Positions 63,636-64,000 of a DNA stretch of 64,000 bases are shown one piece after another (the stretch's first letter is position 1; each line of letters starts with the position of its first letter). The DNA comes from Acetobacteraceae bacterium (GTDB lineage Bacteria; Pseudomonadota; Alphaproteobacteria; Acetobacterales; Acetobacteraceae). The notes beneath the pieces were generated by a model. It was given only the letters and a program-made list of their open reading frames with translations. It searched no databases and was not told the origin of the DNA. The DNA lies in assembly GCA_022842185.1 (NCBI GenBank), contig JALHQB010000007.1, forward strand, positions 1 through 64,000. The letters run 5' to 3'. Made by a program: the position numbers and the translations under genes.

Positions 63636-64000
63636 CTACGCCTCGCGGATCTTGCGTTCGTAGTGCCGCGAGTACTTCTCGGTGATCAGATCCGTCTTCA
63701 CCAGGACTGCGACATCGGTGGTGTTGAATTGGGGGTCGATCACCGCACCGTCCCCCACGAAGCCGCCAAGCCGCAGATACCCCTTCACCAGCGGCGGCAG
63801 GTCCACCAGGGTCTGCTTGCGGTCGATCGTCTCGGGGTCCTTGCGCAGCATCTCGACATAGCGGTCGGGGAGCGCGCGCGGGCGGATCGCCTCGGGCGCC
63901 ATGTGATTGGCCGCGAGGTAGGTCAACTGGTCGGCCAGCGCATCAAGGTCCGTGCCGGGCAGCGACGCGCAGCCGAACAGGATGGCAATGCGGTGCCGGG
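63636..64000 (-). CDS. OlsB-like GNAT N-acyltransferase (hemolysin-like), 3' part
   Basis: The frame stays open to the window edge, so the start lies beyond 64000. Visible residues include RIAILFGCASLPGTDLDALA, then LVKGYLRLGGFVGDGAVIDP, QFNTTDVAVLVKTDLI and a YSRHYERK end. This is the pattern of L-ornithine N-alpha-acyltransferase (OlsB), which makes lyso-ornithine lipid. Only about 120 residues are seen, so the paired olsA cannot be checked. Confidence 0.82.
   Translation of the reverse strand, partial: RHRIAILFGCASLPGTDLDALADQLTYLAANHMAPEAIRPRALPDRYVEMLRKDPETIDRKQTLVDLPPLVKGYLRLGGFVGDGAVIDPQFNTTDVAVLVKTDLITEKYSRHYERKIREA

Overview
The window is a GC-rich bacterial chromosome segment whose gene content fits an alphaproteobacterium, most likely an Acetobacteraceae member of the Roseomonas type. 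This is inferred from base composition, the abundance of TRAP and ABC uptake systems, a cyo quinol oxidase with SURF1, an Mrp antiporter with fused A/B subunit, and phasin and CsbD genes; no rRNA gene is present to confirm it. Genes are tightly packed, and many operon neighbours overlap by the 4-base ATGA/GTGA type.

Layout. 0-12 kb: housekeeping and stress genes (DUF2339 membrane protein fragment, phosphatase-RidA-GST operon, CsbD, prs, a secreted 20-residue repeat protein, phasin, TetR regulator, proC, MFS pump, accA). 12-18.6 kb: a complete Mrp/Mnh cation/proton antiporter operon (A/B fusion, C, D, E, F, G) led by a PtsN-like IIA gene. 18.9-23 kb: a sugar-type ABC importer. 23-27.6 kb: a TRAP transporter, an Asp/maleate racemase-like gene and a THI5-like binding protein. 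27.6-32.5 kb: cyoABCD plus SURF1. 32.6-46 kb: MFS transporters, two M20 hydrolases, a peptide-type ABC importer and an ACR3 arsenite exporter. 58.2-64 kb: tRNA-Ala, YggT, DUF167, folD, a DMT exporter, a PaiB-like protein, an amidase and the 3' part of an OlsB-like acyltransferase.

The standout is a 12.1-kb integrated element at 46040-58180. It is bounded by a perfect 25-bp direct repeat that includes the 3' end of tRNA-Ala(CGC). All 13 of its genes lie on the + strand: AEP-type primase, DUF3631 ATPase, small and large (GpA) terminase, an AT-rich orphan membrane protein, a MerR-like regulator with its own promoter, lambda-type portal, a small basic protein, a fused prohead protease/Mu-type capsid, gpW-like joining protein, DUF2190 decoration protein, AlpA-like protein and tyrosine integrase. 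It has replication, packaging and head genes but no tail, lysis or conjugation genes. That is the layout of a capsid-forming phage satellite that would borrow a helper phage's tail. Its integrase frame has no stop before attR and runs antisense through the tRNA, so the protein C-terminus should differ between integrated and excised states.

A modular palindromic repeat of roughly 210-240 bp (one expanded copy of about 400 bp) occurs in four intergenic gaps, and terminator-like palindromes sharing a CTGA/TCAG core recur at several gene ends.
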